This document shows positions 1 through 13,600 of a stretch of 64,000 nucleotides of DNA, in pieces. Location: positions 35,932,035 to 35,996,034 of the forward strand of contig OZ025256.1 in NCBI GenBank assembly GCA_964019135.1, in the 5' to 3' direction. The stretch's first letter is position 1. Every line of letters begins with the position of its first letter. Position numbers and translations under genes: made by a program. The stretch comes from Arenicola marina. Its lineage: Eukaryota; Annelida; Polychaeta; Arenicolidae. The notes beneath the pieces are model-generated. The model saw nothing but the letters and a program-made list of their open reading frames with translations. It did not search any database and was not told the origin of the DNA.

Positions 1-1512
1 TGTCTTACCTGTGTGTGTTCTGTGGGTTGCGGAGGCCACACGGCATGTCGTACCTGTGTGTGTTCTGTGGGTTGGGGAGGCCACACGGCATGTCTTACCT
101 GTGTGTGTTCTGTGAGTTGGGGAGGCATGTCTTACCTGTGTGTGTTCTGTGGGTTGGGGAGGCCACGCGGCATGTCTTACCTGTGTGTGTTCTGTGGGTT
201 GGGGAGACATGTCTTACCTGTGTGTGTTCTGTGGGTTGGGTAGGCCACGCGGCGTGTCTTACCTGTGTGTGTTCTGTGGGTTGGGGAGGCCACGTGGTAT
301 GTCTTACCTGTGTGTGTTCTGTGGATTGGGGAGGCATGTCTTACCTGTGTGGGTTCTATGGGTTGGGGAGGCCACGCGGCATGTCTTACCTGTGTGTGTT
401 CTGTGGGTTGGGGAGGCATGTCTTACCTGTGTGTGTTCTGTGGGTTAGGTAGGCCACGCGGCATGTCTTACCTGTGTGTGTTCTGTGGGTTGGGGAGGCC
501 ACGCGGCATATCTTACATGTGTGTGTTCTGTGGGTTGGGGAGGCCACGTGGCATGTCTTACCTGTGTGTGTTCTGTGGGTTGGGGAGGCCACGCGGCATG
601 TCTTACCTGTGTGTGTTCTGTGGGTTGGGGAGGCCACGCGGCATGTCTTACCTGTGTGTGTTCTATGGGTTGGGGAGGCCACGCGGCATGTCTTACCTGT
701 GTGTGTTCTATGGGTTGGAGAGCCCACACGGCATGTCTTACCTGTGTGTGTTCTATGGGTTGGGGAGGCCACGCGGCATGTCTTACCTGTGTGTGTTGTA
801 TGGGTTGGGGAGGCCACGCGGCATGTCTTACCTGTGTGTGTTCTGTGGTTTGGGGAGGCCACGTGGCATGTCTTACTTGTGTGTGTTCTATGGGTTGGAG
901 AGGCCACGCGGCATGTCTTACCTGTGTGTGTTGTATGGGTTGGGGAGGCCACGCGGCATGTCTTACCTGTGTGTGTTCTGTGGTTTGGGGAGGCCACGCG
1001 GCATGTCTTACCTGTGTGTGTTCTGTGGGTTGGAGAGGCCACGCGGCGGGTCTTACATGTGTGTGTTCTGTGGGTTGGGGAGGCCACGCGGCATGTCTTA
1101 CCTGTGTGTGTTCTGTGGGTTGGGGAGGCCACGCGGCATGTCTTACATGTGTGTGTTCTGTGGGTTGGGGAGGCCACGCGGCATGTCTTACCTGTATGTG
1201 TCCTGTGGGTTTGGGAGGCCACGCGGCATGTCTTACCTGTGTGTGTTCTGTGGTTTGGGGAGGCCACGCCGCATGTCTTACCTGTGTGTGTTCTGTGGGT
1301 TGGGGAGGCCACGCGGCATGTCTTACCTGTGTGTGTTCTGTGGTTTGGGGAGGCCACGCGGCATGTCTTACCTGTGTGTGTTCTGTGGGTTGGGGAGGCC
1401 ACGCGGCATGTCTTACCTGTGTGTGTTCTGTGGGTTGGGGAGGCCACGCGGCATGTCTTACCTGTGTGTGTTCTATGAGTTGGGGAGGCCACGCGGCATG
1501 TCTTACCTGTGT
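1..1512. repeat. 45-bp minisatellite with a splice donor in each unit
   Basis: About 34 units that run off the left edge. Most are 45 bp; early units include ~33-bp forms lacking the CCACGCGGCATG part. On the minus strand each unit contains ACACAG|GTAAGACATG, a perfect 5' splice consensus identical to that of the TM7 exon. The length is a multiple of three and the minus-strand frame is open through the array, so long reading frames here are repeat translations unless splicing extends the exon. Confidence 0.97.
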
Positions 1513-1690
1513 GTGATATATTGGTGGCTCGGGTGTCGGAGGTGGGGCTGAAGGAGCTCATGAAGGACTTGCGGAACTTGAAGACTCGTTGTCGGGCGGG
1601 GTTGAGGAAGGAGGTGGTCGATAAAGTGTAGAGGATCGGGTTGATGGCAGAGTTCAGTGGCAGGACGAACACCGCGATCCACGCAAACAC
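1507..1690 (-). CDS. GRL101-like: Exon 24: TM7 and start of the cytoplasmic tail
   Basis: Acceptor TTTGCTTCAG at 1691-1693, entered in phase 0. It encodes TM7 with the conserved NPxxY ([16 protein letters not shown]) and a basic helix-8 region ([14 protein letters not shown]). The tail continues [17 protein letters not shown] to donor CAG|GTAAGA at 1506. This donor is the first of many identical donors in the 45-bp array. If it is used, the final exon is outside the window. If not, the frame stays open through the array to a stop near 386, adding 15-residue repeats. Confidence 0.88.
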
Positions 1691-4600
1691 CTGAAGCAAA
1701 ACACGGATATAAAGGTAGGAAGCGGCAAGGAGGTGGGACAGCAATGGACTTGCCATACTTTTGACCAGAGACTGTGAATGATAGTTGGGTCGTGTGTATG
1801 TGTAGGAATGTCGGTTCATTGGCACATTGTCGTGTTGTCCACCAATGAGTGTTAGTTAGTTTAAAGGAGTGCTATATGTGTCATGTGTCCTGTTTGTCCA
1901 ATCGTCTTGTCCTGATTAGCGTTTTGTGGCGCATCCCCATTAGAGAAGCCCAATAAATACAGGCTCGATGCCTTGGAGGTAGCATTATTCGTCCCAACGC
2001 GGAAACAATCCCTGTCGTTGGATACGGCGGAAGGTAGGCCTGGTGCATATTCTGGGCGTATGTGTTGTGCATGAAGGTTGTACAATAGTATGTTATGTGG
2101 CTTTGTGTATAATGATATAGATCCATGTACGTATGAGATGTGAGTAACGTGTTATATTTTCTGTTTTAGTCCACCGTGTTGTTTCTGTTTGTACAAGTTA
2201 CAATTGAATCTAACTAAAGTTATCGATGACAATGGGTCTTATTATATGGATTTTATATTTGAACTACACCAGTAACTGAGAATTCACTATAAATATTCAC
2301 TAACCACTTCGTCAAGATCATATTGTCGACATTGAGTATAATATTGAATTATTAGGTATAAAATGCCACACGGTGGTGTCAATGTGGACCTCCAGATAGT
2401 GGCCATCAGTCTCAAGTGTTTCGATACTTAAGTATGCTGAAATATAACTATGCTAACCGACTCCTGTCCAACCCATTAGGATACAATCAAACCCAGTACA
2501 TAATGGCCGTAATATCACCTTTGCCCTACGAGAACTACGCTACGGCGCCATCATGTCACCTTCATCATGAGAACCACGCTACGGCCATCATGTCACAATC
2601 ACCATATGAGAACCACGCTACGGCCATCATGTCACATTCACCATATGAGAACTACGCTACGGCCATTATGCCACCTTCATCATGAGAACCACGCTACGGC
2701 CATCACGTCACCTTCATCATGAGAACCACGCTACGGCCATCATGTCACATTCACCATATGAGAACTACGCTACGGCCATCATGTCACCTTCATCATGAGA
2801 ACCACGCTACGGCCACCATGTCACCTTCATCATGAGAACCACGCTACGGCCATCATGTCACATTCACCATATGAGAACTACGCTACGGCCATCATGTCAC
2901 ATTCACCATATGAGAACTACGCTACGGCCATCATGTCACCTTCATCATGAGAACCACGCTACGGCCATCATGTCACATTCACCATATGAGAACCACGCTA
3001 CGGCCATCATGTCACATTCACCATATGAGAACTACGCTACGGCCATTATGCCACCTTCATCATGAGAACCACGCTACGGCCATCATGTCACTTTCACCAT
3101 ATGAGAACCACGCTACGGCCATCATGTCACCTTCACCATATGAGAACCACGCTACGGCCATCATGTCACATTCACCATATGAGAACTACGCTACGGCCAT
3201 CATGCCACCTTCATCATGAGAACCACGCTACGGCCATCATGTCACCTTCATCATGAGAACCACGCTACGGCCATCATGTCATATTCACCATATGAGAACC
3301 ACGCTACGGCTATCATGTCACATTCACCATATGAGAACCACGCTACGGCCATCATGTCACATTCACCATATGAGAACTACGCTACGGCCATTATGCCACC
3401 TTCATCATGAGAACCACGCTACGGCCATCACGTCACCTTCATCATGAGAACCACGCTACGACCATCATGTCACATTCACCATATGAGAACTACGCTACGG
3501 CCACCATGTCACCTTCATCATGAGAACCACGCTACGGCCATCATGTCACATTCACCATATGAGAACCACGCTACGGCCATCATGTCACATTCACCATATG
3601 AGAACTACGCTACGGCCATTATGCCACCTTCACCATATGAGAACCACGCTACGGCCATCATGTCACTTTCACCATATGAGAACCACGCTACGGCCATCAT
3701 GTCACATTCACCATATGAGAACCACGCTACGGCCATCATGTCACATTCACCATATGAGAACCACGCTACGGCCATCATGTCACTTTCACCATATGAGAAC
3801 CACGCTACGGCCATCATGTCACATTCACCATATGAGAACCACGCTACGGCCATCATGTCACATTCACCATATGAGAACCACGCTACGGCCATCATGTCAC
3901 ATTCACCATATGAGAACTACGCTACGGCCATTATGCCACCTTCACCATATGAGAACCACGCTACGGCCATCATGTCACTTTCACCACATGAGAACCACGC
4001 TACGGCCATCATGCCACCTTCATCATGAGAACCACGCTACGGCCATCATGTCACATTCACCATATGAGAACCACGCTACGGCCATCATGTCACATTCACC
4101 ATATGAGAACTACGCTACGGCCATTATGCCACCTTCACCATATGAGAACCACGCTACGGCCATCATGTCACTTTCACCATATGAGAACCACGCTACGGCC
4201 ATCATGCCACCTTCATCATGATAACCACGCTACGGCCATCATGTCACCTTCACCATATGAGAACCACGCTACGGCCATCATGCCACCTTCATCATGAGGA
4301 CCACGCTACGGCCATCATGTCACCTTCACCATATGAGAACCACGCTACGGCCATCATGTCACCTTCATCATGAGAACCACGCTACGGCCATCATGTCACA
4401 TTTACCACATGAGAACCACGCTACGGCCATCATGTCACATTCACCATATGAGAACCACGCTACGGCCATTATGCTACCTTCATCATGAGAACCACGCTAC
4501 CGCCATCATGTCACTTTCACCATATGAGAACCACGCTACGGCCATCATGTCGCCTTCACCATATGAGAACCACGCTACGGCCATCATGCCACCTTCATCA

Positions 4601-7600
4601 TGAGAACCACGCTACGGCCATCATGTCACCTTCATCATGAGAACCACGCTACGGCCATCATGTCATATTCACCATATGAGAACCACGCTACGGCTATCAT
4701 GTCACATTCACCATATGAGAACTACGCTACGGCCATTATGCCACCTTCATCATGAGAACCACGCTACGGCCATCATGTCACTTTCACCATATGAGAACCG
4801 CGCTACGGCCATCATGTCACCTTCACCATATGAGAACCACGCTACGGCCATCATGCCACCTTCATCATGAGAACCACGCTACGGCCATCATGTCACCTTC
4901 ATCATGAGAACCACGCTACGGCCATCATGTCACATTCACCTTATGAGAACCACGCTACGGCAATCATGTCACCTTTATCATGAGAACCACGCGACGGCCA
5001 TCATGACACATTCACCATATGAGAACCACGCTACGGCCATCATGCCACCTTCATCATGAGAACCACGCTACGGGCATCATGTCACCTTCATCATGAGAAC
5101 CACGCTACGGCCATCATGTCACCTTCATCATGAGAACCACGCTACGGCCATCATGTCACCTTCACCATATGAGAACCACGCTACGGCCATCATGCCACCT
5201 TCATCATGATAACCACGTTACGGCCATCATGTCACCTTCATCATGAGAACCATGCTACGGCCATCATGTCACCTTCATCATGAGAACCACGCTACGGCCA
5301 TCATGTCACCTTCATCATGAGAACCACGCTACGGCCATCATGTCACATTCACCATATGAGAACCACGCTACGGCAATCATGTCACCTTTATCATGAGAAC
5401 CACGCTACGGCCATCATGACACCTTCACCATATGAGAACCAAGCTACGGCCATCATGTCACCTTCATCATGAGAACCACGCTACGGCCATCACGTCACCT
5501 ACATCATGAGAACCATGCTACGGCCATCATGTCACCTTCATCATGAGACCCATGCTACCGCCATCATGTCACCTTCATCATGAGAACCACGCTACGGCCA
5601 TTATGACACCTTCACCATATGAGAACCACGCTACGGCCATCATGTCACCTTCATCATGAGAACCATGCTACCGCCATCATGTCACCTTCATCAAGAGAAC
5701 CACGCTACGGCCATCATGACACCTTCCCCATATGAGAACCACGCTACGGCCATCATGTCACCTTCATCATGAGAACCACGCTACGGCCGTCACGTCACCT
5801 ACATCATGAGAACCATGCTACGGCCATCATGTCACCTTCATCATGAGAACCACGCTACGGCCATCATGTCACCTTCATCATGAGAACCACGCTACGGCCA
5901 TCATGTCACCTTCATCATGAGAACCACGCTACGGCCATCATGTCACCTTCATCATGAGAACCATGCTACGGCCATCATGTCACCTTCATCATGAGAACCA
6001 CGCTACGGCCATCATGTCACCTTCATCATGAGAACCACGCTACGGCCATCATGTCACATTCACCATATGAGAACCACGCTACGGCAATCATGTCACCTTT
6101 ATCATGAGAACCACGCTACGGCCATCATGACACCTTCACCATATGAGAACCACGCTACGGCCATCATGTCACCTTCATCATGAGAACCACGCTACGGGCC
6201 ATCACGTCACCTACATCATGAGAACCATGCTACGGCCACCATGTCACCTTCATCATGAGAACCATGCTACCGCCATCATGTCACCTTCATCATGAGAACC
6301 ACGCTACGGCCATTATGACACCTTCACCACATGAGAACCACGCTACGGCCATCATGTCACCTTCATCATGAGAACCACGCTACGGCCATCAGGTCACCTA
6401 CATCATGAGAACCACGCTACGGCAATCATGTCACCTTTATCATGAGAACCACGCTACGGCCATCATGACACCTTCACCGTATGAGAACCACGCTACGGCC
6501 ATCATGTCACCTTCATCATGAGAACCACGCTACGGCCATCACGTCACCTACATCATGAGAACCATGCTACGGCCATCATGTCACCTTCATCATGAGAACC
6601 ATGCTACCGCCATCATGTCACCTTCATCATGAGAACCACGCTACGGCCATCATGACACCTTCACCATATGAGAACCATGCTACGGCCATCATGACACCTT
6701 CATCATGAGAACCATGCTACCGCCATAATGTCACCTTCATCATGAGAACCACGCTACGGCCATCATGTCACCTTCATCATGAGAACCACACTACGGCCAT
6801 CATGCCACCTTCATCATGAGAACCACGCTACGGCCATCACGTCACCTACATCATGAGAACCATGCTACGGCCATCATGTCACCTTCATCATGAGAACCAT
6901 GCTACCGCCATCATGTCACCTTCATCATGAGAACCATGCTACCGCCATCATGTCACTTTCACATGAGAACCACGCTATGGCCATCAGTTCACTTTTACCA
7001 TATAAGAACCACGCTACGGCCATCATGTCACCTTCACCATATGAGAACCACGCTACGGCCATCCTGTCACCTTCATCATGAGAACCACGCTACGGCCATC
7101 ACGTCACCTGCATCATGAGAACCATGCTACCGCCATCATATCACCTTCATCATGAGAACCATGCTACCGCCATCATGTCACTTTCACATGAGAACCACGC
7201 TACGGCCATCATTTCACTTTTACCATATAAGAACCACGCTACGGCCATCATGTCACCTTCACCATATGAGAGCCACGCTACGGCCATCATGTCACCTTCA
7301 TCATGAGAACCACGCTACGGTCATCACGTCACCTTCATCATGAGAACCACGCTACGGCCATCATGTCACCTTCATCATGAGAACCACGCTACGGCCATCA
7401 CGTCACCTTTATCATGATAACCACGCTACCGCCATCATGACACCTTCATCATGAGAACCATGCTACGGCCATCACGTCACCTTCATCATGAGAACCACGC
7501 TACGGCCACCATGCCACCTTCATCATGAGAACCACGGTACGGCCATCATGGCACCTTCATCATGAGAACCACGCTACGGCCATCACGTCACCTTCATCAT

Positions 7601-10600
7601 GAGAACCACGCTACGGCCATCACGTCACCTTCATCATGAGAACCACGCTACGGCCATTATGCCACCTTCATCATGAGAACCATGCTACCGCCATCATGTC
7701 ACTTTCACATGAGAACCACGCTACGGCCATCATGCCACCTTCATCATGAGAACCACGTTAAGGGCCATCATGGCACCTTCATCATGAGAACCACGCTACG
7801 GCCATCACGTCACCTTCATCATGAGAACCACGCTACGGCCATCATGGCACCTTCATCATGAGAACCACGCTACGGCCATCATGACACCTTCATCATGAGA
7901 ACCATGCTACGGTCATCATGTCACCTTCATCATGAGAACCACGCTACCGCCATCATGTCACCTTCATCATGAGAACCACGCTACGGCCATCATGGCACCT
8001 TCATCATGATAACCACGCTACGGCCATCATGTCACCTTCATCATGAGAACCGCGCTACGGCCATCATGGCACCTTCATCATGAGAACCACGCTACGGCCA
8101 TCATGTCACCTTCACCATATGAGAATCAGGCTACAGGCCAAGTGCGCACCAGGTTAAAGACATTCGTACTTTGATTTCCCGCAGATTGACCTTAGAGATT
8201 TTTGATAATAGACTCACTAGTGTTTTAGTTGTTTGCACCGTTTGCACGGCGTAAGACATCTACGGTCAGTACCATTTCACAACTCCTTTCGCTCCGTTTA
8301 TATAATTCGGTCCTCTTAAAATCTCCAGCAAATCCCCAGTACCCCAATCACGAGTGTGTAATAATATAAAACGCAAATAATATAATCGCCCCCACCCCCA
8401 ACAAGGTGAAAGACAACAGAAATTAATTTATTACAGGTAAAGTGAAGTGTAGTGAGGCTGTAGACTTGCCTGGCGGGAGACCGAGACTCCGCAGAGGGAG
8501 ACGACGCCGAGCGCGATGATGGGCACCCAGCAGCAGAAGTCCGTGAGCACGATGAGCGTCATCCGCCTGGCCATGGCGTGGTCCGACTTCATCTGGGGCG
8601 ACCTGGCGGCGGCGCGCGTTCGCCGCGCCACCACGAACATCCAGAAGTAGGACACCGCGATGAGCAGGAATGAGAGGCAGTTGAGGGCCAGGAACACGGA
8701 CACCGAATACTCCCAGCCCGACGGCTTCTCCGGGGTGATGTGCAGCGCCAGGCACACGCCCGAACGACCGTAAAAGTTACTAAAATAAGGAACGTCTATG
8801 AGCGGCAGGGCGGCCAGGATGAAGACGACCACCCAGAGAGAGGCCATGACGACCCAGGCCTCGCACAGGTTGAGCCGCGTCTTTCTGAAGGGGAAGATGA
8901 TGGACACGAAGCGGTCGATGGTGATGACGGTGAGCGTGAAGACGCTCAGCTCGCAGGAGTAGGTGGAGATGAAGCCGGCGAACTGGCAGAGGCCGCTGTG
9001 GCGCCACGCCAGGTCGAAGGCCATGTAGACGCCGCGGTACTGGAGGTCGACGCAGGCGATGATCAGCATGTAGACCCCCATCAGCAGGTCGCCCAGGGCG
9101 AGGTTTGTGATCAGAAAGGAGTGGACCTGCAAGCAGTGTAAGGGACGTGTCAACGCTGTCACTGACCTGATATAGACCTTGGCGACCACTACACAGCGCT
9201 AGTGGTCATCACCGGGCCGTTGTTGCGCGCGCACATCTTCAGACTGGGAAGACGTACAGACACACTCCTGGTCCCCTCCTAGCGCCACAGCTGTATTAGC
9301 TGACGTACTACGCTCGCCCACCGCTGGCGACAATGATGGACATCATCCAGTGGGTGTCATATTTCAATAAGATTTCCTAACTAATTTGCTCGTAAAATAC
9401 AACACTTATATTGCCCGGTCAATAAGAAACGTTATATTTTAAATTTATTCTCAACAATACATTTTATTAATTTCAAACATTGTTTTTCATAATACTGAAA
9501 CCATAACTGGCCTCAAGCTGACTGCATCCTAATAACAACTGAATAGCGCTTACAGCATCAACTTACAATCACTCACTACATCAGCACCTCCAAGATAAGG
9601 TTACGAGCTCGTAACTCTTAGTGAATCCATCCCCTGGAGAATCCGACTCCCCGTGATCCTGAAAGCTCGAGTTAACTGCTCTGCCAGATCACTTCAGTCT
9701 ATACACGGATACATATCGCCTCATCCGTCACCCCCGCCCCCACGTCTGGCACGCATGCGCAGTGACCCACCGACGCACCTTGCTGTCGTGCTTGTCCCTG
9801 ATCCGCCAGTAGATGACCATTGTGTTGCCGACCCCCCCCCACCCACCACTCCCACCCACCTTGCCGTCGCGCTTGCCCTGATCCGCCAGTAGATGACCAT
9901 GGTGTTGCCGACCCCCCCCCCCCACCACCCCCACCCACCTTGCTGTCGCGCTTGTCCCTGATCCGCCAGTAGATGACCATTGTGTTGCCGACCAGTGCCA
10001 CGAGTCCCAACACCCAGATGCACAGCCGTAACACCCAGTTAGACATGAGGTCCTCGCAGGATGAGAACTCGTCCGGCTTGGGGGTGCACTCAGCTACGGC
10101 GGGAGCCAGGCAGCAGAACGGGAACAGGTCCGTGTGGCTGCCACCAAGGAAATATAATATTATTGTCCGTATGAATAACACACGATAATTTGATGTTCCC
10201 TTTCCCAGTAGTCGCCCCCGATGTTCGGTGCGGGTGGGGTGGCTAGGGGAGGGGGGGGGGTGATTTCAATGATATTGAATAGTAACTACGCGACGAATGT
10301 AGGGCCACCAATGGTGCAATCACATAGCCACCCACTAAACACAAGTGCCACTCACAGTGTTTGCAGAGAAGGCAGTCCATTGAACACGTTGCTCTCAATC
10401 AGCGTAATTTCATTTGACGATATGTCCCTGGAAAGAAACAAAATCAATTTGACGCAGTCATGTTTGACGATTAGTGCTGAATATCAATCTTGATTTGTGG
10501 AGTTACTTCTGAGAACAGTACTCTCTTGAACATATTAAGTTAAAGCATATAGATTCATATACGCATATTTATAGATTAAATGTATGGGATATTCATGCTT

Positions 10601-13600
10601 AATACATGTTAAACGCGTGTTATGGTGCCAAACATTAATAAAAGCTTACAAGAGTGTCATCAATGGCAATCCATTGAAAGTCCCATCTTTGATGAAAGGT
10701 ATGTGGTTGTGGGACAAATCTCTGAAAAAATGTATAGAATTAGTGCAAATTAACCTTAATAATGTTCATTGTGCATGAAGGCCCTACGCTACTCACAGAT
10801 CAGACACAATGCAAATGGAAGACGCAGAAAGAAGGGTATAATAGGAATTGTAGTCCTGACAATCTCAGAAGTTTTTATTCATCAGCCAGAGCCTGATTTG
10901 AGGTGTACTCCGGGAATCAGGCTACAGCCACAAGTATGTAAACATATAGACAGAAGTTGTTAACTGAGAGCTTATGATGTTAGTAACACTAACAGGCGGT
11001 AGAGTTTCTTCAGCCCCACGAAGGAGTTCATCTCCAGAACACTCAAGTCTTGGTTGCTGAGATTGCTACAAGAAAGCAAAAGTTGAAAGGTAATGTGAGC
11101 CACAATGTGGCATCGCGACGTGTCGCTAATATAAGGTCGACAGAGCAATACGGAATACATCGCAACAAAATAAGCTGCAAATCCGTCGTCTTATGCACGG
11201 TGACGGATGCCAACCAACCAGCCACCAGGCGCAACGAATGGATACATTGTTAGTGCAATGCTGTGGTCATGTAATCTAAGTGCTTCACCGTGACTTCCGA
11301 TAACAACTCATGTGTAAGTTAATGTTCTAGGAACACATCACCGGATAACAATAGATTGCGAGGCCAGAGGACACATTGTTATCCGGTTAGTTAACGCTAG
11401 CTTATGTAAACAAAGAAAAGACTCAAACATAATACAATACAGAAAACTAATGTGGTGGGAGAACAAAGAACTGACCTCATCAATGGATTTTACGCCTGCT
11501 TAAGCTGATAAGTTCAAACAAAAATGCTGTTATGAGGTGTATTTGATAATATATATCATACAGTTGCACACTCACATTGCCGTAAGTGAAGATAACCCGT
11601 GAAATGCGAGGGATTCAATGGTATGGATTGAGTTTTCTTCCAAGTACCTTCCATGGGATAAAAAATGTGGCATAAGTGGTCGTCCAGTAGAACATAGAAC
11701 AATGTACATGGCATGACTTGTTTGGTGCGACACTTCTTCGCGCCGCATATGAGAGTAACTCACACCAAGCAACATTAATGTTATATTATCTACGTAATTA
11801 ATAATAATGATACGGGAGAATAATAGTTTATATTTGACACAGTTTACACTATAAACATATACCTATGTTCCTATTTAACTAAAATAAAAGTGGTGCCCGG
11901 TCAAGGAGCACGCCATTATGATGCATAGTCGTCATCAAACATAATATAAAATATATTAGGGACATATGGAATATGTTCTTTAATCAGAGCAGATCACACG
12001 TGTATTTAAAGTATTTTGTGTTGCTGTTAGCGTGTGCACATTATTATTAACAGGGGCTCTGACTTCAGGAGAGAATCGCACATACTCACAAAGTAGTTAG
12101 ACTGCTCAAGCCGATAAAGGTTCCTGAGTGTAACACCGTCAGGTCGTTGTCTCGCACATTCCTGCAAAGAAACATCACCATCGGCTAACATACCATAAAC
12201 CCAAAGGCACCGCTCATCACCATCGGCTAACATACCATAAACCCAAGGCACCGCTCATCACCATCGGCTAACATACCATAAACCCAAAGACACGGCTCAT
12301 CACCATCGGCTAACATACCATAAACTCAAAGGCACCGCTCATCACCATCGGCTAACATACCATAAACCCAAAGACACGGCTCATCACCATCGGCTAACAT
12401 ACCATAAACCCAAAGGCACCGCTCATCACCATCGGCTAACATACCATAAACCCAAACACACGGCTCATCACCATCGGCTAACATACCATTAACCCAAAGA
12501 CACGGCTCATCACCATCGGCTAACATATTAAAGCCCAAAGACACGGCTCATCACCATCGGCTAACATACCAAAAGCCCAAAGACACGGCTCATCACCATC
12601 GGCTAATATACCATAAACCCAAAGGCACCGCTCATCACCATCGGCTAACATACCATAAACTCAAAGGCACCGCTCATCACCATCGGCTAACATACCATAA
12701 ACCCAAAGACACGGCTCATCACCATCGGCTAACATACCATAAACCCAAAGGCACCGCTCATCACCATCGGCTAACATACCATAAACCCAAACACACGGCT
12801 CATCACCATCGGCTAACATACCATTAACCCAAAGACACGGCTCATCACCATCGGCTAACATATTAAAGCCCAAAGACACGGCTCATCACCATCGGCTAAC
12901 ATACCATAAACCCAAAGACACGGCTCATCACCATCGGCTAACATACCATAAACCCAAAGACACGGCTCATCACCATCGGCTAACATACCATAAACTCAAA
13001 GACACGGCTCATCACCATCGGCTCACATACCCTACGCCAGTATATACTCTCAGAAAAGACAAGATAGTGTAGAGGTCCAGGAATACGAAACGTTCACTCT
13101 GAGAGAAGAGGTATAATACAATGACGATGATCTTACAAGGTCGATAGACGGAGTAACGTCCGGAAGATCTCTCTGGTCAGGTTACGGATGTGGTTGCTGC
13201 TGATATCTCTGGAAGAGAAGCCGGCGACACATTATTATAGACGTCATGTTAGGGCATCAAACCTCTACTGATGACAGGTTACATGGCTTGTTTGATTAAA
13301 CAATGTATTACATGTGTCTAGTGCCTAAACTGTACGCATGTTAATGGGCGATGCAATGGTGCAATCAAGTTATAACTTGTGTTTTGCATTTTTTGTTTGC
13401 CTGCTATTTTTATCACTCGACATTTTCTGATTTATGACACACTGCCATGTAAATATACTTACAAATATATAATATGACTGAGATTCTCAAAGGTATCGGC
13501 GTCCAAAGAATCGTTCAAATGATTTTTTGAGAGCAAACTGGAAGGAAACAGTTATATAAATACATATAGTATTATATATAATGTTATATATATTTTTATA

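Noticed and set aside
8740..9141. Plus-strand frame opposite the TM2-6 exon (133 residues)
   Set aside because: Shadow of the GC-rich receptor exon; no independent features.
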